In this document: positions 17,081 to 25,817 of the stretch, piece by piece
Layout: each line of letters begins with the position of its first letter
Position numbering within the stretch: position 1 is the first letter of the stretch
DNA from: Nitrospira moscoviensis
Lineage (GTDB): Bacteria; Nitrospirota; Nitrospiria; Nitrospirales; Nitrospiraceae
NCBI RefSeq assembly: GCF_001273775.1
Contig: NZ_CP011801.1
Location: 620,001-684,000, forward strand
Reading direction: 5' to 3'
DNA: 64,000 nucleotides
Program-made: the position numbers and the translations under genes
Notes under the pieces: model-generated
What the model was told of the DNA's origin: nothing
Seen by the model: only the letters and a program-made list of their open reading frames with translations
The model's database searches: none

Positions 17081-17138
17081 GGGCGGAGGGTACCGCGGAG
17101 GTCGGGCAAATACAAGGCAACGCTACAGGGTCGCTCGT

Positions 17139-19288
17139 CTAGCTCGCGAGGAGAAACGAGTCCGGCGAAGATCCCGACGAACGCTGCCTGCGTCGATGGT
17201 TCACGATCAACTGCTCGATGAGCTCGGCGGGGAGTGGCTGGCTGAAGAAATAGCCTTGAATCGTATCGCATCGGTGCTCGCGCAGGATGTCCAGCTGGGC
17301 CTGGGTTTCCACCCCTTCTGCGAGCACGCGGAGTTTCAGGCCGTGCGCCATGGCGATGATGGCGATGGCGATGGCCGCATGCTCGGATTCGGAGGCGAGA
17401 TCCTTGACGAAGGCGCGGTCGATCTTGACGGTGTCGATCGGAAAGCGTTTGAGATAGGCCAGGGAGGAATAGCCGGTGCCGAAATCGTCGATCGAGAGCC
17501 GGAAGCCCATCGCCTTCAGCTGGTGAAAAATCGTGACGGCGTTCTCGGCATGTTGCATCGCCGTGCTTTCGGTGAGCTCCAGCTCCAGCTTATGCGGATC
17601 GGCGCCGGTCTCCTGCAGCACCTCGGCGATGTGCGCCGTAAGCGACGGTTGCTGAAATTGCACGGCCGACAAATTGACGGCGATGGAGACATCGAGTCCC
17701 GTCGCCCTCCAAGCCACCTGCTGCCGGCAGGCGGTGCGCAGCACCCAGTCGCCGATGGCGCTGATGAGGCCCAACTCTTCGGCCAGCGGAATGAACGAGG
17801 CGGGGGACACCATGCCGCGCTCCGGATGCCGCCACCGGATCAAGGCCTCCACGCCGACGACGTCCCAGCGCCGGATATCGACTTGGGGCTGGTAGTAGAG
17901 GAGGAACTCGTCGCGCTCCAACGCTTTGCGAAGGTCGCTTTCCAGGCTCAACCGTTCGGCCAGCGCGACGTTCATCGATTGGGCGTAGAACTGGTAGGTG
18001 TTGCGGCCCTTGTCCTGCGCCGCGTGCATCGCCGCGTCGGCATTGCGCAGCACGGTGTTCACGTCCTGGCCGTCCGACCCGAGCAGCGCGATCCCGATGC
18101 TGGCCGTGATCACCACGGTGCGGTCCTGCACGACGTACGGCTCGCTCAAGGCCTTCAGGATGCGCTGCGCCACCTTGGCGGAATCTTGCGGCGAGGCCAG
18201 TTGCGTCAGCAGCACGTGAACTCGTCGCCGCCCAGCCGTGACAGGATGCTGGGATAGGGATCGTGCGGTCTCCCTACCGAGTCGCTCTTGCGAACGCAGT
18301 GGAGGAGTCGTTGCGCCACTTCTTTCAGGATGTCGTCTCCGGTGGATGGGCCGAGGGTGTCGTTGATCCGCTGAAAACGATCCAGATTGATCAGCAGCAC
18401 CGCGCCGATGAATGAGTGCCGCTGGGCCAGCGCCAGCGCCTGCGTCACGCGGTCTTGAAACAGCAGCCGGTTGGGCAGCTGCGTGAGCTGGTCGTAGTAC
18501 GAGAGGAAGTGAATCTGCGCTTCGGCCTGGCGGCGGTCGGTAATGTCCTGAATCGTGCCCACCACTTGCCCGGTGGTGCCGCCGGGCTCGCGAACCACTT
18601 TCGCCTGTTCGTGCACGATCCGATCGCCGTGCGCCGGATGTCGGACGCGATGGTCATGCTCGTAGGTCCCCATCTGCGCGAGCGTGAGTCGCAGGAGTTG
18701 CCGCCTCTGGTCCCGGTCCTCCGGATGAATCGCTTCGAGATACGCCTCCATGGTGTCGGGGAACGTGGTCCGATCCAGGCCCAGGATCCGGTACACTTCC
18801 TCGGACGCCGTGAAGCGGTCGGTCGCCAGGTCCCACTGCCAGTTGCCGATGTGAGCCATGCGCTGCGCCTCCGCGAGGCTGCGCTCCTTTTCGCGCAGGG
18901 TGTCGATCACCTGGCCCGCCCGGAGCATATACCGGACACGGTGACCGAGAATGAGAGCGTTCCACGGCTTGGTAATGAAGTCGGTGGCGCCGGCGTCGTA
19001 GGCTTGGGCGATCGACTCGACGTCGTCCAGTTCCGTCATGATCATGATCGGCACGTTTTCACCCTGCGGCAGGCGGCGGAGGGCGGCGCAGGCCGCAAAG
19101 CCGTCCATCTCGGGCATCATCACGTCCAGCAGCACGATGTGCGGTGTGTCCCGTTGAAACGCCTCGAGCGCTTCGCGGCCGGTGGCGGCATCTTCGACGC
19201 GGAGCCCGGCTTGTTCCAACGCCTCCCGCGCGAGGACACGGAGGGTGATGTCGTCGTCAGCCACGAGGGCGAGTGGTTTCTGCTCCAT
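17139..19288 (-). pseudogene. Response regulator-PAS-GGDEF-EAL protein broken by a frameshift
   Basis: Two frames form one protein. From 19288: a receiver domain (phospho-acceptor Asp55 in VLLDVMMPEMDG), a PAS domain, and GGDEF up to RLGGDEF. Translation then hits TGA at 18206. The rest of GGDEF and a full EAL domain (VEALIRWRHPERG, DDFGTGYSSL) continue in another frame to 17139. Adding one G in ACGTG (18213-18218) would restore the expected join GGDEF-TVLLTQL. The intact form would make or degrade c-di-GMP under phosphorelay control. It may be a true pseudogene or a sequencing error. The neighbouring kinase is also broken. Confidence 0.85.
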
Positions 19289-19293
19289 AGATT

Positions 19294-20094
19294 CTATGCG
19301 GCTCTCTTGGTCAGCTCTGCTTGAAAGGCCGAGCAGGTGTCAGCGAAGGCGGCCGTCAATAAGGGCAGGATCTGGTCGAGTCCGTCGAGCGATGCCGTCC
19401 GTCCCGCCTGCTCCAATTGTTGGCAGAGCCCCGCGAGCCGTCGGGCCCCTAACGTCGCGCTGCGCGATTTCAAGCTATGCGCCGCGTCTTTCAACGCCGC
19501 CGCATTCTTCTCGGCGATCGCCCGCGTGATGGTATCGGCTAACTGAGCGGAATACTTAAGGTACAGAGCCAGGATCTTGGCCAGCACGTCCGAGCGGTTC
19601 GGCCGAGAAGAGGTCGGCCACTCCGCGCGGGAACGCACCTCCTCGGGATCATAGAAGACCAGGGGCGTCTGCGTGCCGATCATTTCCTCGGCGCGGTAGC
19701 CGAGCAGCGCCTCGGCGGCGGGATTGAAGACTTGAATGATGCCGTCGGGATCGGTGGAAATGACGGCGTGGCCCGCATAGTCCAGGATCGCTTTCTGAAA
19801 AGCCGCGCTGCTTTCCAGTTGCCGCTGGGCCAGCATCGTGTCCCGCGTTTACAGGACCAGCGTGGTGAGATGGGCGACGGAGGCGGCGAACTGTTGTTCG
19901 TCCGCTTCTCAGGTCCGCGGCGCGCCGACGTGCTCATGGCAGACCACTCCCACCACGCGGCCTCTGAGCCGGATATGGGCGCCGAGCATCGAAGAAATCC
20001 CCAGCGGCTTGAGATATTGCTCAGCGCCCTCGGCCTTGCTGCGTGCGCTGTTGGCGGAGTCGGAGTTCATCGCGAAGGAAGACGCACGATTCAC
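19294..20094 (-). pseudogene. Remnant of a GAF-PAS-Hpt hybrid sensor kinase
   Basis: One reading frame holds a partial GAF domain (YLKPLGISSMLGAHIRLRG, VVCHEHVG), then in-frame TGA at 19911-19909 and TAA at 19851-19849. A PAS domain (AGHAVISTDPDGIIQVFNPAAEALLG) and an Hpt domain with phospho-His in AHSLKSRSATLG follow. Between PAS and Hpt the kinase core and receiver expected of this family are gone; the join is near VRSRAEWPTSS. The 5' part of GAF also fails to continue. Two nonsense codons plus an internal deletion point to real decay. The 3' part from 19836 could still be translated as a PAS-Hpt protein. Confidence 0.8.
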
Positions 20095-20184
20095 CGTGAC
20101 GACAGAAGCGGCTGCTTCTTCATCGGAATGGAGGAAAGAAGACTTTACCCGAGAGGGAAGCAGTGCGGCGGAATGGATGGCGGC

Positions 20185-20601
20185 TTACGGATATTTGGCT
20201 TCGATGACACTGCGCAGGCCTCCACGGGCGGCGAAGGTGCCGGTGACTCTCGCCCACACGGGGCGGCAGGCTTTCACGACATCCTGGAGGATGCGATTCA
20301 CGGCGTTCTCATAGAAGATACCGAGGTTGCGGTAGGCATGGATGTACATCTTGAGAGATTTGAGCTCGAGGCACTCTTGGTCCGGCATGTAGTGGACGGT
20401 CACGGTGCCGAAGTCCGGGAGATTGGTCTTGGGGCAGATGGCGGTATATTCGGGAATCTCGATCGTGATTTCATAGCCCTTGAACTGGTTGGGAAAGGTT
20501 TCGATGTCCGGCAACGGCGCAGTGATCCCGCTCCTGGCGTGGCGTTCATTGTACCCCAGCTTCGTCGTTCTCTGTTTTCTTCCGCTCGCTTCACGCTTCA
20601 C
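20185..20601 (-). CDS. queF: NADPH-dependent 7-cyano-7-deazaguanine reductase
   Basis: A 138-aa type I QueF reducing preQ0 to preQ1 for queuosine. The nucleophilic Cys lies in AICPKTNLPDFGTV. The substrate-binding segment ECLELKSLKMYIHAYRN follows, with the QueF motif E(S/L)KS. The GTG start at 20601 is inside an ACGTGAAGCG-type word repeat, so the first residues (MKREASG) are encoded by repeat sequence. No better start exists before TTKLGYNERHA. Upstream lies the small MetV-like gene on the same strand. Confidence 0.93.
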   Translation of the reverse strand: MKREASGRKQRTTKLGYNERHARSGITAPLPDIETFPNQFKGYEITIEIPEYTAICPKTNLPDFGTVTVHYMPDQECLELKSLKMYIHAYRNLGIFYENAVNRILQDVVKACRPVWARVTGTFAARGGLRSVIEAKYP

Positions 20602-20620
20602 GTTTTACGCCTCACGTCTT
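20587..20620 (+). repeat. Word-repeat arm (ACGTGAAGCG family) at the queF start
   Basis: CGCTTCACGCTTCACG followed by TTTTACGCCTCACG is a single arm of the family seen at 6785-6867. It supplies the queF start codon and first codons. No complementary arm was found nearby. Confidence 0.55.
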
Positions 20621-20869
20621 CTAGACTTGTTTCATCCACTCGGTCTGGCCGATCTTTTCCAACTCGATGAACAGCGTGACCCACGGGCATTTCATCTCCG
20701 GATAGACCTCGCAAAATCCGCCTTTTCGAACGCCGCCGCAAGGGCCGTGCGCCATAAACTTCGGGCATTCGGCTTTGAGCGAATTATCCGGTATCGGCGG
20801 GCGTTTGTGGACGCCGCCCACATGCGCGCCGGCATCGTCTTCGCCCGGTATGAGAACCCGTAACGGCAT
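20621..20869 (-). CDS. Mini MetV-like protein (MTHFR C-terminal Cys domain)
   Basis: About 82 aa from ATG 20869; a GTG at 20908 would add 13. The core CPKFMAHGPCGGVRKGGFCE followed by VYPEMKCPW matches the last part of the MTHFR_C/MetV domain, whose Cys residues bind metal or Fe-S in partners of MetF. Here only that part is present, so the protein is much shorter than MetV (about 200 aa). MetF itself (14602) lacks this domain. Whether the two proteins pair is inference. The gene precedes queF on the same strand. Confidence 0.65.
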   Translation of the reverse strand: MPLRVLIPGEDDAGAHVGGVHKRPPIPDNSLKAECPKFMAHGPCGGVRKGGFCEVYPEMKCPWVTLFIELEKIGQTEWMKQV

Positions 20870-21081
20870 CCGCTCAGTGTAAACGGAATGGTTCTCCTCG
20901 GCAATCACTTCGGAGATGTCTTACCGATGATTTCGTCAACGTTGGGGCGAATGGCCTATCTCGTCCGCCATGCCTAGGCCTTCTTTCGGAGGCCGTGGGT
21001 CTTCTGAGAAGTTGAGTTAAGTATGAGGAAGTTATAGAATTTCCCATGGTTTGGAGCACTGCACTGAGCACTGAATATCAA
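20870..21081. other. Gap before the oxidoreductase operon
   Basis: No gene is supported here. A hairpin GGCCTTC-TTTC-GGAGGCC lies at 20977-20994. A weak second promoter (TTGAGT at 21012, TATAGA at 21033, 15-nt spacer) precedes the strong one described next. Confidence 0.5.
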
Positions 21082-21111
21082 TTGACACTGTTTTTTCGGC
21101 TTTGCTAGGAT
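21082..21111 (+). promoter_or_regulatory. Strong promoter of 2-oxoacid:ferredoxin oxidoreductase operon
   Basis: TTGACA (21082-21087), 18 nt, TAGGAT (21106-21111). The -35 is perfect and the -10 matches 4 of 6. AGGATGG (21107-21113) and CCATCCT (21144-21150) form an inverted repeat across the start region that could be an operator. The leader is about 120 nt. Confidence 0.65.
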
Positions 21112-21200
21112 GGCCGTCGGCGAAGGACCAGAGTCGATTTCGTCCATCCTCGTTGTCCCGCTGGTTCTCTTCGGTTCCTTGAGCTTGCTTTGAACAATCG

Positions 21201-21218
21201 GCAACGGTTCGCCGTTGC
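21201..21218 (+). promoter_or_regulatory. UUCG-capped hairpin just before the first oxidoreductase gene
   Basis: GCAACGG-TTCG-CCGTTGC is a perfect 7-bp stem with an extra-stable UUCG tetraloop. It ends about 8 nt before AAGGGAGG, the ribosome binding site. It probably stabilises the mRNA 5' end or limits upstream structure. Confidence 0.6.
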
Positions 21219-21240
21219 AGCGACATAAGGGAGGTGCCTG

Positions 21241-22140
21241 ATGAGTCTCGATTATGTGAAGTTTTCAAACGGCTTTGAAAAGTTCATGCCGAAAGAATAC
21301 CGGGACATGGTCGAACATGGCCCCTTCGGAAAGAAAGTCACCGTGTCGCAGATGGGCAGTTTCAAGGAAGTGCTCGAAGAGCATCCGATGTGCGCCGGTT
21401 GCGCGATGACCCTTTTTATCCGCCTCGCTATGATCGCCTTCCCGAACCCCGAAGACACGATTACCGTCGGCACCGCCGGCTGCGGCCGCTTGGCGATCTC
21501 CCAAGCCGCGATTCCCTTCGTGTACGGAAACTACGGCGACCAGAACGGCGTGGCGAGCGGCCTCTCCCGCGGTCTGCGGCTGCGCTTCGGCGACAAGCCG
21601 AAAGACGTGGTCGTGATGGCGGGCGACGGCGGCACCGCCGACATCGGCTTCCAGCAGGTGCTCCATTCCTGGTTCCGTAAGGAACGGTTCACGACGATCA
21701 TGCTCGACAACGAGGTCTACGGGAACACCGGCGGCCAGGAAAGCGGCATGACGAACCGCGGCGCTGTGTTGAAGATGGCCCCCCTAGGCAAGAAGTTCGA
21801 AAAGATGGACATGGTGCAGATGGCGAAGGTTGCGGGTTGCGCCTACGTCGCCACGGTCGTGCCCAACAATCCGCGCCGCGTCGAAAGCGTCATCAAGAAA
21901 GCCGTGCTGATCGCCCGAGAAGTCGGCTCCACGTATATTCAGGCCTATACCTCTTGCAACATCGAGTACGCGATCCCCACCGACAAGGTGATGGAAGACG
22001 CGAAGAACGTCGAAAACGACCGCTATGCCTTCTCCGAGTACATCAGCGAAGAGGCCAAGCAATATCTGACCGAGCGGTACGGCTATAAGGAGTTTCTCCC
22101 CAAGCCGGCTGCTCCGGCCGGCGCTATTCCCAAGGCTTAA
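21241..22140 (+). CDS. porB: 2-oxoacid:ferredoxin oxidoreductase, beta subunit (TPP-binding)
   Basis: A 299-aa beta subunit of the enzyme that carboxylates acetyl-CoA to pyruvate or succinyl-CoA to 2-oxoglutarate with reduced ferredoxin. Early Cys pair MCAGCAM (about residues 50-56), later GTAGCGRLA. The TPP/Mg motif is GDGGTADIGFQQ, continued by DNEVYGNTGGQ. The C-terminal Ala/Pro tail is unremarkable. First of five genes in order beta-gamma-delta-epsilon-alpha, the five-subunit form known from Hydrogenobacter and Nitrospira. Whether this copy acts on pyruvate or 2-oxoglutarate cannot be told from sequence by eye. Confidence 0.93.
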   Translation: MSLDYVKFSNGFEKFMPKEYRDMVEHGPFGKKVTVSQMGSFKEVLEEHPMCAGCAMTLFIRLAMIAFPNPEDTITVGTAGCGRLAISQAAIPFVYGNYGDQNGVASGLSRGLRLRFGDKPKDVVVMAGDGGTADIGFQQVLHSWFRKERFTTIMLDNEVYGNTGGQESGMTNRGAVLKMAPLGKKFEKMDMVQMAKVAGCAYVATVVPNNPRRVESVIKKAVLIAREVGSTYIQAYTSCNIEYAIPTDKVMEDAKNVENDRYAFSEYISEEAKQYLTERYGYKEFLPKPAAPAGAIPKA

Positions 22141-22164
22141 CCGAATCGGGTAAGGAGGACCGCC

Positions 22165-22884
22165 ATGGCAAAACGTTTCAACATTCGGATGGCCGGCGTC
22201 GGTGGACAAGGCGTCGTGACCGGCTCCCACATCCTGAGCACCGCAGTCATCAATGCCGGCGGCGAAAGCACGATCGTCCCGTTCTACGGATCGGAAAAGC
22301 GCATGGCGCCGGTCGAGAGCTACGTGCGGGTATCGGACGAAGCGATCTATGAGATCGGCGAGATCACGTTCCCGCACATCATCATCATCTTCCACCCGCA
22401 AGTCATCACGCACGGCAAGTCCTATACGATGCCGTTCTACTTCGGGTTGAAGGAAGACGGCATCGCCCTGATCAACAACGACGGCCCGATGAAGCTGCAC
22501 AAGGATCAGGCCCGCGAGTTGGAAGAACGACGTGCGAAGCTCTATTACATCCCGGCCACCAAGATTTCGCTGGACGTCTCCGGCATGGACCTGGCGACGA
22601 ACATGGCCTTGATGGGTGCGATCGGCGCGATCACCGGCTTGACCAACATGGCGGCGCTAGAGCAGGCCGTGAAGGACCGGTTCCTCGGCAAGGGCTTCGT
22701 GGTGTCCGGCGGCACGGCGGCGCTCGACAGCGTCGTCGAACGGAAGTTCAAGAAGAAGCAGGAGTTGATCGAGAAAAACGTGGCGGTCATGCGGGCCGCG
22801 TGGAATTACGCCGTCGACAAAGGCTGGGCCTCGAAGGACGTTAAGCGGGTGGATGAGCCGGTGGCGGCCGCCGCTACCGCGTGA
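22165..22884 (+). CDS. porG: 2-oxoacid:ferredoxin oxidoreductase, gamma subunit
   Basis: A 239-aa gamma subunit. The N-terminus has the family motif MAGVGGQGVVTGSHIL (about residues 9-24). The rest follows the expected alpha/beta fold with YGSEKRMAPVESYVRVS and a C-terminal Lys-rich helix. It contributes to CoA binding in the complex. A strong AAGGAGG precedes the ATG. It is 24 nt behind the beta gene. Confidence 0.92.
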   Translation: MAKRFNIRMAGVGGQGVVTGSHILSTAVINAGGESTIVPFYGSEKRMAPVESYVRVSDEAIYEIGEITFPHIIIIFHPQVITHGKSYTMPFYFGLKEDGIALINNDGPMKLHKDQARELEERRAKLYYIPATKISLDVSGMDLATNMALMGAIGAITGLTNMAALEQAVKDRFLGKGFVVSGGTAALDSVVERKFKKKQELIEKNVAVMRAAWNYAVDKGWASKDVKRVDEPVAAAATA

Positions 22885-22905
22885 CGATGACATAAAGGAG
22901 TTTCC

Positions 22906-23229
22906 ATGTACCTTGTTGCGGATATCAACGTCGAAATTTGCGCCGCGAAGAGCTGCAAGCTCTGCACGCAGTATTGCCCGGAGGCCAATACCATCCTCTA
23001 TAGCGATGAGATGGGGAAGGACAAAGGATTCAAGTACGGCTCGGCCTATGTGGCCGTGGACCGTTGCAAGGGCTGCGCGCAGTGCGTGTGGGTGTGCGAC
23101 AACATGGCGAAGAACAACGCGATCAAGATGATCATGATCGACCAGCTGCCGAAGGCGGCGTTGACGGAAAACGTGGCGTACGGAGAAAAAAGCACGACGG
23201 CCGTGTTGGCGAGTCCGGTCGTCGGCTAA
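22906..23229 (+). CDS. porD: 2-oxoacid:ferredoxin oxidoreductase, delta (ferredoxin-like) subunit
   Basis: A 107-aa protein with two [4Fe-4S] motifs: C12xxxxC17xxC20xxxC24P and CKGCAQCVWVC at about residues 53-63. It passes electrons between external ferredoxin and the TPP site. AAAGGAG precedes the ATG. The C-terminal 25 residues after the second cluster are not recognised. Small size and position agree with the delta subunit of the five-subunit enzyme. Confidence 0.92.
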   Translation: MYLVADINVEICAAKSCKLCTQYCPEANTILYSDEMGKDKGFKYGSAYVAVDRCKGCAQCVWVCDNMAKNNAIKMIMIDQLPKAALTENVAYGEKSTTAVLASPVVG

Positions 23230-23247
23230 TCGGGAAAGAAAGGGGAC

Positions 23248-24018
23248 ATGGGCGTGGCAACCACTCAAGATACGAGAGAGAGAATCATCGTTCCGGGCCC
23301 GGCGGGCTTCCATCCGCCGTCCGCTGCGCAGCTGGGCGTCTCGCTGCCTGATCCCGGTCAGGGCCTCTTCTACGGCCTCCTTGAGCCAAACGAAGAGAAG
23401 GTGATCGAGGAGATGGCGCGGAAGATGCTGACCAGCCCGAACGCCACCATCTTCCCCGGGCCGCTGGTCCTCTGGGCGTGGAACGAGCATGCGGTCGAAA
23501 AGGCGAAGGCGACGTTGGAGATCGCAGCCCAGGTTCCCGACGTGATGATTATCCCCATGCCGGACTACCGGCCGAAGTATCCCAAGATCGATCCGGAAGA
23601 AGTCATCAACCCGAACCATCCGAACCTCACCATCTGGGGGAACAAAATCGAAGCCTGCATCTTCATCGGCGTCCACTGTCACTATGCGAATCTGACGCTC
23701 AAGATGATCCGGGCTGGGACGAATTGCTGCACCATGGCGATCTGCGCCGAACAAGGGCATGAAGACGCGATGCTGACGATCCGGGATTCCGATACCGCGA
23801 AACTGAAACGGGTCGCGCAGATCTTCAAGCGGGTGCGCGAAGAGATGGGTATCAAGCTTCCCGACAACGGCGAAAACGTCCGCTTCACGGGTACGCAGTC
23901 CAAAGTCCACGGCGGCAAAACTCACACCAATCCACTCTCCTTTATGCCTTCAGCGGCCGGTGTCGGCAGCGCGGCGGCGTTCGGCCACTCGGCCGAGCAT
24001 ATGAAGCGCGAAGGTTAA
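23248..24018 (+). CDS. porE: 2-oxoacid:ferredoxin oxidoreductase, epsilon subunit
   Basis: A 256-aa protein of the epsilon type found only in five-subunit enzymes. It has no cofactor motif that I can name. Notable segments are GPLVLWAWNEHAVEKAKATLE, IGVHCHYANLTLKMIRAGTNCC (Cys/His-rich, about residues 140-165) and a Gly/Ala-rich C-terminus. The likely role is structural or regulatory. Gene order and spacing (19 nt after delta, 38 nt before alpha) support the assignment. The start could also be the GTG four codons downstream. Confidence 0.82.
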   Translation: MGVATTQDTRERIIVPGPAGFHPPSAAQLGVSLPDPGQGLFYGLLEPNEEKVIEEMARKMLTSPNATIFPGPLVLWAWNEHAVEKAKATLEIAAQVPDVMIIPMPDYRPKYPKIDPEEVINPNHPNLTIWGNKIEACIFIGVHCHYANLTLKMIRAGTNCCTMAICAEQGHEDAMLTIRDSDTAKLKRVAQIFKRVREEMGIKLPDNGENVRFTGTQSKVHGGKTHTNPLSFMPSAAGVGSAAAFGHSAEHMKREG

Positions 24019-24055
24019 GAGAGGATCACGGGCGATATAGCCAAGAGGTGCAACG

Positions 24056-25390
24056 ATGAGCGAAACCGAAGTCAAAACCAACCCCCAGGGTGATCCGATC
24101 ACCAGCGTCGCGGTCCCCAAGTCGGACGGCAAGAAGGATCCGCATGCCGAGGCCAAGAAGCAGCGGGTGGTGACGCCTGAATATATGTTCCATGAAGCGC
24201 CGCGCACGAAGGAGTTCATTACGGGCAGCGAAGCGGCGAAGGAAGCCATCCGCCGGTCCAACGTCGACCTGGCCATCGCTTATCCGATCACCCCGCAGAG
24301 CGAAACGATGCAGCTCGTCGGCGTGCTCTATGGCGAAGGCTACGTGAAGGAGTATTACCGCGGCGAAGAAGAAGTGGGCGTCATGGCCGCCATTGCCGGC
24401 GGATCCCGCTCGGGTGTCCGTTGCTTCACCGCGACGGCCGGCCCCGGCACGCTCCGCGGATTGGAAGGCATTGCCTCCTGGCCGGGCCATCGGTTGCCCG
24501 TGGTGGCGATGTTCACCTGCCGTGTCGTGAATGCGCCTCTGGCGATCCAACCGGACAACATCGAAGTCGCCTATCTCATCAACTGCGGCATGATCGTGTT
24601 CCATGCCGAGAACCAGCAGGATATGTTTGATTTCATCATGGCCGGTTTTACTATCAGCGAGAAGAACGACGTGACCTTGCCGGTCGGCGTCTGCTGCGAC
24701 GGCTTCTTCGTCACCCATGCGCGCGGCTATGTACGCATGCAGGATCGCGGCATCAAGCTGCCGCCCCGGGAAGCCTGGCGCGGCGCCGTCCCAGTGTTGG
24801 ACGCCGAGAATCCGCCGGCCCGCTTGTCGCGCGACGCTCCGGTTCAGAAGTCCAACTTCATGGCCTACAACATCCATGCTGTCTGGCAGCAGGAAGTGTG
24901 GGCGGCGGTCGAACGGTCCCGCAAGTACATCAACAGGTACATGGGCGGCTTGCTCACCGCGGAGAATGTCGACGACGCGGAAGCCATCATCATCGCCTCG
25001 GGCAGCGCGGCGGCTCAGTCGCGCGAAGCGGTGCGCCTCTGCGCCGAGAAAGGTATCAAGGTCGGCCTGATCAAGATCCGCTCCCTGCGTCCCTTCCCGA
25101 CGCAGGAACTGCGGGCGCTCTGCGGCAAGGCGAAACTGATCGTCGTGCCGGAGTTCAATTATGTCGGCTGGCTGGCCAAGGAAGTCGCGACGGCGATCTA
25201 CGGCTACTCCAAAGCCAAGATCATCGGCGGCCCGCGCGTCTACGGCGGACAATCGATGCCGGTCGAATTGATCGTCGACGAAGTCGAATCCGGCCTGACC
25301 GGCAAGAAGTCCACAAACGTGGCGCTGTCGTCGATCATGGGCGGTCAGGTGAATCCCGACGAAGTCGCCCACTTCATGCGCAGCATCTAA
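24056..25390 (+). CDS. porA: 2-oxoacid:ferredoxin oxidoreductase, alpha subunit
   Basis: A 444-aa alpha subunit. After a charged, disordered first 40 residues comes the pyrimidine-binding domain: FITGSEAAKEAIRRSNVDLA, AYPITPQSETMQL (about residues 77-89), then ATAGPGTLRGLEGIASWPGHRLP. Domain II follows (VLDAENP to LIKIRSLRPFPTQELRAL). It forms the TPP site with beta. It is last in the operon and is followed by a very strong terminator. Confidence 0.93.
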   Translation: MSETEVKTNPQGDPITSVAVPKSDGKKDPHAEAKKQRVVTPEYMFHEAPRTKEFITGSEAAKEAIRRSNVDLAIAYPITPQSETMQLVGVLYGEGYVKEYYRGEEEVGVMAAIAGGSRSGVRCFTATAGPGTLRGLEGIASWPGHRLPVVAMFTCRVVNAPLAIQPDNIEVAYLINCGMIVFHAENQQDMFDFIMAGFTISEKNDVTLPVGVCCDGFFVTHARGYVRMQDRGIKLPPREAWRGAVPVLDAENPPARLSRDAPVQKSNFMAYNIHAVWQQEVWAAVERSRKYINRYMGGLLTAENVDDAEAIIIASGSAAAQSREAVRLCAEKGIKVGLIKIRSLRPFPTQELRALCGKAKLIVVPEFNYVGWLAKEVATAIYGYSKAKIIGGPRVYGGQSMPVELIVDEVESGLTGKKSTNVALSSIMGGQVNPDEVAHFMRSI

Positions 25391-25400
25391 ACTAGTGTTG

Positions 25401-25450
25401 AAAAAGAAAGAGCCCGTCAAGAAGTAGATCTTGACGGGCTCTTTCTTTTT
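25401..25450 (+). terminator. Strong bidirectional terminator after porA
   Basis: A perfect 22-bp stem (25401-25422 with 25429-25450) around a 6-nt loop. The stem core is AGAGCCCGTCAAGA and the arms end in A5 and T5, so it can stop transcription in both directions. It ends the oxidoreductase operon. Confidence 0.92.
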
Positions 25451-25452
25451 CC

Positions 25453-25527
25453 GGTCTATCTAGCCTGTCTTGTCTATCTGGTTCACCGACCAGACAGACC
25501 AGAGAACCAGATAGACCAAATAGACCG
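25453..25527 (+). repeat. Word hairpin (GTCTATCTGG family)
   Basis: GTCTATCTGGTTC (25472-25484) pairs perfectly with GAACCAGATAGAC (25504-25516). Both sides carry further CTGTCT/AGACAG and TCTATC/GATAGA words. It lies directly behind the terminator and abuts the stop codon of the small gene on the minus strand. Confidence 0.7.
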
Positions 25528-25531
25528 CTGG

Positions 25532-25780
25532 TTACCCTTGAATCTCGTCCCCGATCATTTCCTCGCTCGATGGCATGCCATAGGCCACATACTTAGCATA
25601 AGATAGATAGATCGCCGCACTGTCCGTCATGGCTTTCGACCCCGCAGTCATGCGGACGACCTTATCGGATCCCGGCGGCTCAATGTTCTGCAACATCGTG
25701 ACGTGGTCATGCAAAAGCTTAATATAGCGCTCCACGGCCGATTCGACGTCCTTGTAGGCCTTCAGGATTTCATCCGTCAT
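25532..25780 (-). CDS. Small conserved-looking protein of unknown function
   Basis: An 82-aa acidic protein (MTDEILKAYKDVESAVERY) predicted mostly helical. It has no Cys, signal peptide or membrane segment. The ATG follows GAGGGAGGAC, a good ribosome binding site. It is divergent from the Rsm22-like gene with 37 nt between starts. I do not recognise a family. Confidence 0.65.
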   Translation of the reverse strand: MTDEILKAYKDVESAVERYIKLLHDHVTMLQNIEPPGSDKVVRMTAGSKAMTDSAAIYLSYAKYVAYGMPSSEEMIGDEIQG

Positions 25781-25817
25781 AATTGTCCTCCCTCACGCGA
25801 TGAGCATACACTAGGTC

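Noticed and set aside
17073-18257. 394-codon open frame opposite the EAL domain
   Set aside because: Antisense to a typical EAL domain; composition is not protein-like.
24026-25420. 464-codon open frame opposite porA
   Set aside because: Same mirror effect; the sense strand is the oxidoreductase alpha subunit.
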